From JBGVSA01 sp041807905 (GTDB lineage: Bacteria; Pseudomonadota; Gammaproteobacteria; Burkholderiales; Rhodocyclaceae), in contig NZ_JBGVSA010000001.1 of the NCBI RefSeq assembly GCF_041807905.1, positions 62,001-126,000 on the forward strand: a stretch of DNA of 64,000 nucleotides, written 5' to 3'. A program made the translations under genes and the position numbers. Numbering within the stretch: position 1 is the stretch's first letter; the number at the start of each line of letters is the position of its first letter. The notes under the pieces were generated by a model, which had not been told where the DNA came from, made no database searches, and saw only the letters and a list, made by a program, of their open reading frames with translations. Shown in pieces: positions 61,647 through 64,000 of this stretch.

Positions 61647-62711
61647 CTAAATGGCGGCCGCCGGGTAAGAGCCCAGCACCTTCAGAAAACCCGCACTCGC
61701 GCGCAATGCGTCGAGCGACCGGGCCACCTGCGGATCGGCGCGGTGGCCTTCAACATCGATATAGAACACGTATTCCCACAGCCCCGTGCGCGACGGACGC
61801 GACTCGAACTTCGTCATGCTCACTCCTTCGTCGGCGAACGACTGCAGGAGGTGGCATACCGAGCCAGGGCGATTCGGCGCCGAACACACGAGTGAGGTCT
61901 TGTCGCGGCCCGACGGCTCGGCATCGTGCTTGCCGATGACGAGGAAACGCGTGGTGTTACTGGCGTCGTCCTCGATGTTCGCCGCCAGGATGTTCAAGCC
62001 ATAGTGCGCCGCCGCGGTCGCGCCAGCGATGGCGGCGGATTCCACGTCCTCCGACGCCAGTCTCGCCGCCTCGGCATTGCTGGAAACGGCCAGGCGCTCC
62101 ACGCCCGGCGCGTTGCGCGTCAGCCAATCCGTGCATTGACCGAGCGACTGGGCGTGCGAATACACCCGCTTGACACCGGCGATGCTGTCGGCGCGCGACA
62201 TGAAGTTATGGCGCACGCGCAGTCCGACTTCGCCGGACACCTGCACGTTGCCAGCCAACAGCAAGTCGAGCGTACGACCGACCGCGCCTTCGGTCGAATT
62301 CTCGACCGGCACGACGCCGTACTCCACCGCGCCGGCTTCGACGGCATGGAAGACTTCGTCAATGCTCTGTTGCGGCAGCATCTGCGGCGCGCTGCCGAAA
62401 TGCTTGGCGGTGGCGGCTTCCGAATAGGTGCCTTGCGGGCCAAGGTAGGCCACTTTCAGCGGCTGTTCGAGCGCCAGACTCCACGACATGATTTCGCGGA
62501 AGATGCGTTGAACAGCCTCGTCGGAGAATGGCCCGGGATTCTTTTCGGCCATGGCGCGCATTACCTGCGCCTCGCGCTCGGCACGATACAGCGGGCCTTC
62601 TTTGAGCGAGCCGATCTGGCGGGCGCATTCGCCTCGCTGCGACAGGCGTTCGAGGATTTCGACGTCGAGCCGATTGATCTCGGCGCGCAATCTTGCGAGT
62701 TCGTCGCTCAC
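61647..62711 (-). CDS. pheA: Bifunctional chorismate mutase/prephenate dehydratase
   Basis: A 354-aa enzyme. The N-terminal chorismate mutase (residues ~1-85) has ELARLRAEINRLDVEILERLSQRGECARQIG. The prephenate dehydratase domain starts VAYLGPQGTYSEAA and includes VPVENSTEGAVGRTLDLL and NTTRFLVIG. The C-terminal ACT domain has TSLVCSAPNRPGSVCHLLQSFADEGVSMTKFESRP for Phe feedback. The start is the GTG at 62711, 4 bases after the serC stop. Confidence 0.96.
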   Translation of the reverse strand: MSDELARLRAEINRLDVEILERLSQRGECARQIGSLKEGPLYRAEREAQVMRAMAEKNPGPFSDEAVQRIFREIMSWSLALEQPLKVAYLGPQGTYSEAATAKHFGSAPQMLPQQSIDEVFHAVEAGAVEYGVVPVENSTEGAVGRTLDLLLAGNVQVSGEVGLRVRHNFMSRADSIAGVKRVYSHAQSLGQCTDWLTRNAPGVERLAVSSNAEAARLASEDVESAAIAGATAAAHYGLNILAANIEDDASNTTRFLVIGKHDAEPSGRDKTSLVCSAPNRPGSVCHLLQSFADEGVSMTKFESRPSRTGLWEYVFYIDVEGHRADPQVARSLDALRASAGFLKVLGSYPAAAI

Positions 62712-62715
62712 GACA

Positions 62716-63828
62716 TCAGCCTCGTTCGCGCTCGAACTCGCCCAGGTATTGCACGAGCGCTTCAACGCCCTGCACGGGCATGGCGTTGTAGATCGAAGCG
62801 CGCATGCCGCCGACCGACTTGTGGCCCTTGAGCTGCAGCAGACCGCGCGCCTTGGCACCGGCCAGGAAGGCGTCGTTCAGTCGCTCGTCCGTGAGGAAGA
62901 ACGGTACGTTCATGTACGAACGGCAGTCGCGACGCACGTGGTTCACATACAGTTCGCTATTGTCGATGGCCTCGTACAGCATCTCGGCCTTCTCGCCATT
63001 ACGGGCGTGCATAGCGGCCACACCGCCTTCGCTGCGGATCCACTGGAAGACAAGCCCTGCGATGTAGATCGCATACGTAGGGGGCGTGTTGTACATCGAC
63101 TCGTTCGCAGCGACGGTCTTGTAGGTAAAGGCCGAAGGGCACAGCGCATGGGCCTGATCGAGCAGATCCTCGCGCACGATGACGATCGTCAGTCCGGCCG
63201 GGCCGATGTTCTTTTGTGCGCCGGCGTAGATCAGCCCGAACTTGCTCACGTCGATAGGCCGCGACAGGATGTGCGATGACATATCGACCGCCAGCGGCAC
63301 TTCCGGAGCCCCGAGCCTGCCCATATCGGGCCAGTCGTGGAACTCGACACCGTCGATGGTTTCGTTGCCGCACAAATGCAGATATGCGGCGTCCCGACGC
63401 AGCCTCCACGATGCCGGATCGGGAATCGAGGTATAGCGGCCCTGTGTTGCCGAGGGGTCGAAGCTCGACGCTGCGACGCTCACGTCGCCATAACGGCGCG
63501 TCTCGGCAATGGTCTTGGTCGACCACGACCCCGTTTCGACAAAATCGACCTTGGGATTCTTGCCCAACAGATTCAGTGGGACGATGGCGTTTTCGGCAAT
63601 CGCCCCGCCCTGCATGAACAGCACCTTGTAGTTGTCGGGCACAGCCAGCAGATGGCGCAGATCGGCGTGCGCCTTGTTGATGATTGACGTGAACTCGGGG
63701 CCACGGTGACTCATCTCCATGACCGACATGCCGCTGCCGTGCCAGTCGAGCATTTCTGCTGCCGCCTGCTGAAGAACGGTCTCAGGCAGCACGGCCGGGC
63801 CGGCCGAAAAATTGAATGCGCGACTCAT
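62716..63828 (-). CDS. serC: Phosphoserine aminotransferase
   Basis: A 370-aa PLP enzyme for serine and pyridoxine synthesis. It contains FNFSAGPAVLPETVL, MSHRGPEFTSI, FMQGGAIAENAIVPLN, LAVDMSSHILSRPIDVSKFGLIYAGAQKNIGPAG (PLP lysine) and GGMRASIYNAMP. It heads the aromatic gene run on the minus strand. Confidence 0.97.
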   Translation of the reverse strand: MSRAFNFSAGPAVLPETVLQQAAAEMLDWHGSGMSVMEMSHRGPEFTSIINKAHADLRHLLAVPDNYKVLFMQGGAIAENAIVPLNLLGKNPKVDFVETGSWSTKTIAETRRYGDVSVAASSFDPSATQGRYTSIPDPASWRLRRDAAYLHLCGNETIDGVEFHDWPDMGRLGAPEVPLAVDMSSHILSRPIDVSKFGLIYAGAQKNIGPAGLTIVIVREDLLDQAHALCPSAFTYKTVAANESMYNTPPTYAIYIAGLVFQWIRSEGGVAAMHARNGEKAEMLYEAIDNSELYVNHVRRDCRSYMNVPFFLTDERLNDAFLAGAKARGLLQLKGHKSVGGMRASIYNAMPVQGVEALVQYLGEFERERG

Positions 63829-63858
63829 TGACTGCTTCCTTCTTGTGCTTTCGATGAC

Positions 63859-64000
63859 TTACTTGCTGGCGGATTTATTGCAGAACTTCGGCGTTTTGTC
63901 GGTGCACAGGCGCGCATCGACGATGTCGGCGAACACCGGCGACGATGCGGCCTTGCTCAGGACTGCGGGCAGTTGTTCGGCCATGCGCCCCATGACCTGT
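63859..64000 (-). CDS. C-terminal end of a DUF2059-like protein (partial)
   Basis: The last ~47 codons of a gene running off the right edge. The visible tail is QVMGRMAEQLPAVLSKAASSPVFADIVDARLCTDKTPKFCNKSASK, ending at 63859. Genes encoding small exported DUF2059 proteins are common between gyrA and serC in Burkholderiales, and the Lys/Cys-rich ending fits. The call rests mainly on context and is tentative. Confidence 0.5.
   Translation of the reverse strand, partial: QVMGRMAEQLPAVLSKAASSPVFADIVDARLCTDKTPKFCNKSASK

Overview
This window reads as a chromosomal segment of a high-GC betaproteobacterium, most likely order Burkholderiales. The main evidence is gene order. The runs serC-pheA-hisC-tyrA-aroA-(insert)-cmk-rpsA-ihfB-lapA-lapB-ugd-rfaE1-hldD-comEA and leuC-leuD-leuB-asd-fimV-truA-trpF-trpB-trpA-accD-folC-SPOR-cvpA-purF-metZ match the layout typical of that order. 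I cannot name the genus. No rRNA, tRNA, CRISPR array, prophage or insertion sequence was recognised.

Layout. (1) 1-3260: the end of a TRAP transporter DctM, a convergent DctP binding protein, and a lone SsuB/TauB-type ABC ATPase. (2) 3331-19211: an accessory locus with APS kinase, a PAPS-type sulfotransferase, a giant ~2770-residue LEPR/DUF4347 repeat protein, a TolC-like lipoprotein, two HlyD-like adaptors (one with a GAF domain) and a PqqD-like/M50 peptidase/HlyD fusion. (3) 19264-39775: a long minus-strand housekeeping block for methionine, purine, folate, fatty-acid, tryptophan, lysine/threonine, leucine and chorismate synthesis, with FimV, TruA and an M48 lipoprotein protease. A 10-N assembly gap lies inside folC. 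(4) 39776-43970: an orphan CHASE histidine kinase facing ilvB-ilvN, which is preceded by a valine-rich leader peptide and an attenuator. (5) 44009-49464: acyl-CoA ligase, CBS protein, ferredoxin, ComEA-like protein and heptose genes. (6) 49471-63828: ugd, lapAB, ihfB, rpsA and cmk, then an inserted argS plus alginate lyase, then the aromatic amino-acid genes up to serC. A partial DUF2059-like gene sits at the right edge.

The best candidate for an undescribed system is region 2. The giant protein has no recognisable Sec signal or RTX repeats, and its neighbours form an envelope-spanning set (outer-membrane channel and periplasmic adaptors) without an ABC ATPase. In the position where a type I system would have its ATPase there is an intramembrane M50 peptidase carrying an N-terminal PqqD-like domain and a C-terminal HlyD-like arm. 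I infer an export and processing machine that recognises the LEPR-containing N-terminus, perhaps with PAPS-dependent sulfation of the cargo or its glycans. The second notable find is an ivbL-like valine attenuator before an ilvBN pair of the E. coli AHAS I type. The third is a gammaproteobacterial-type argS with a poly-Ser alginate lyase set into the otherwise conserved aroA-cmk junction.
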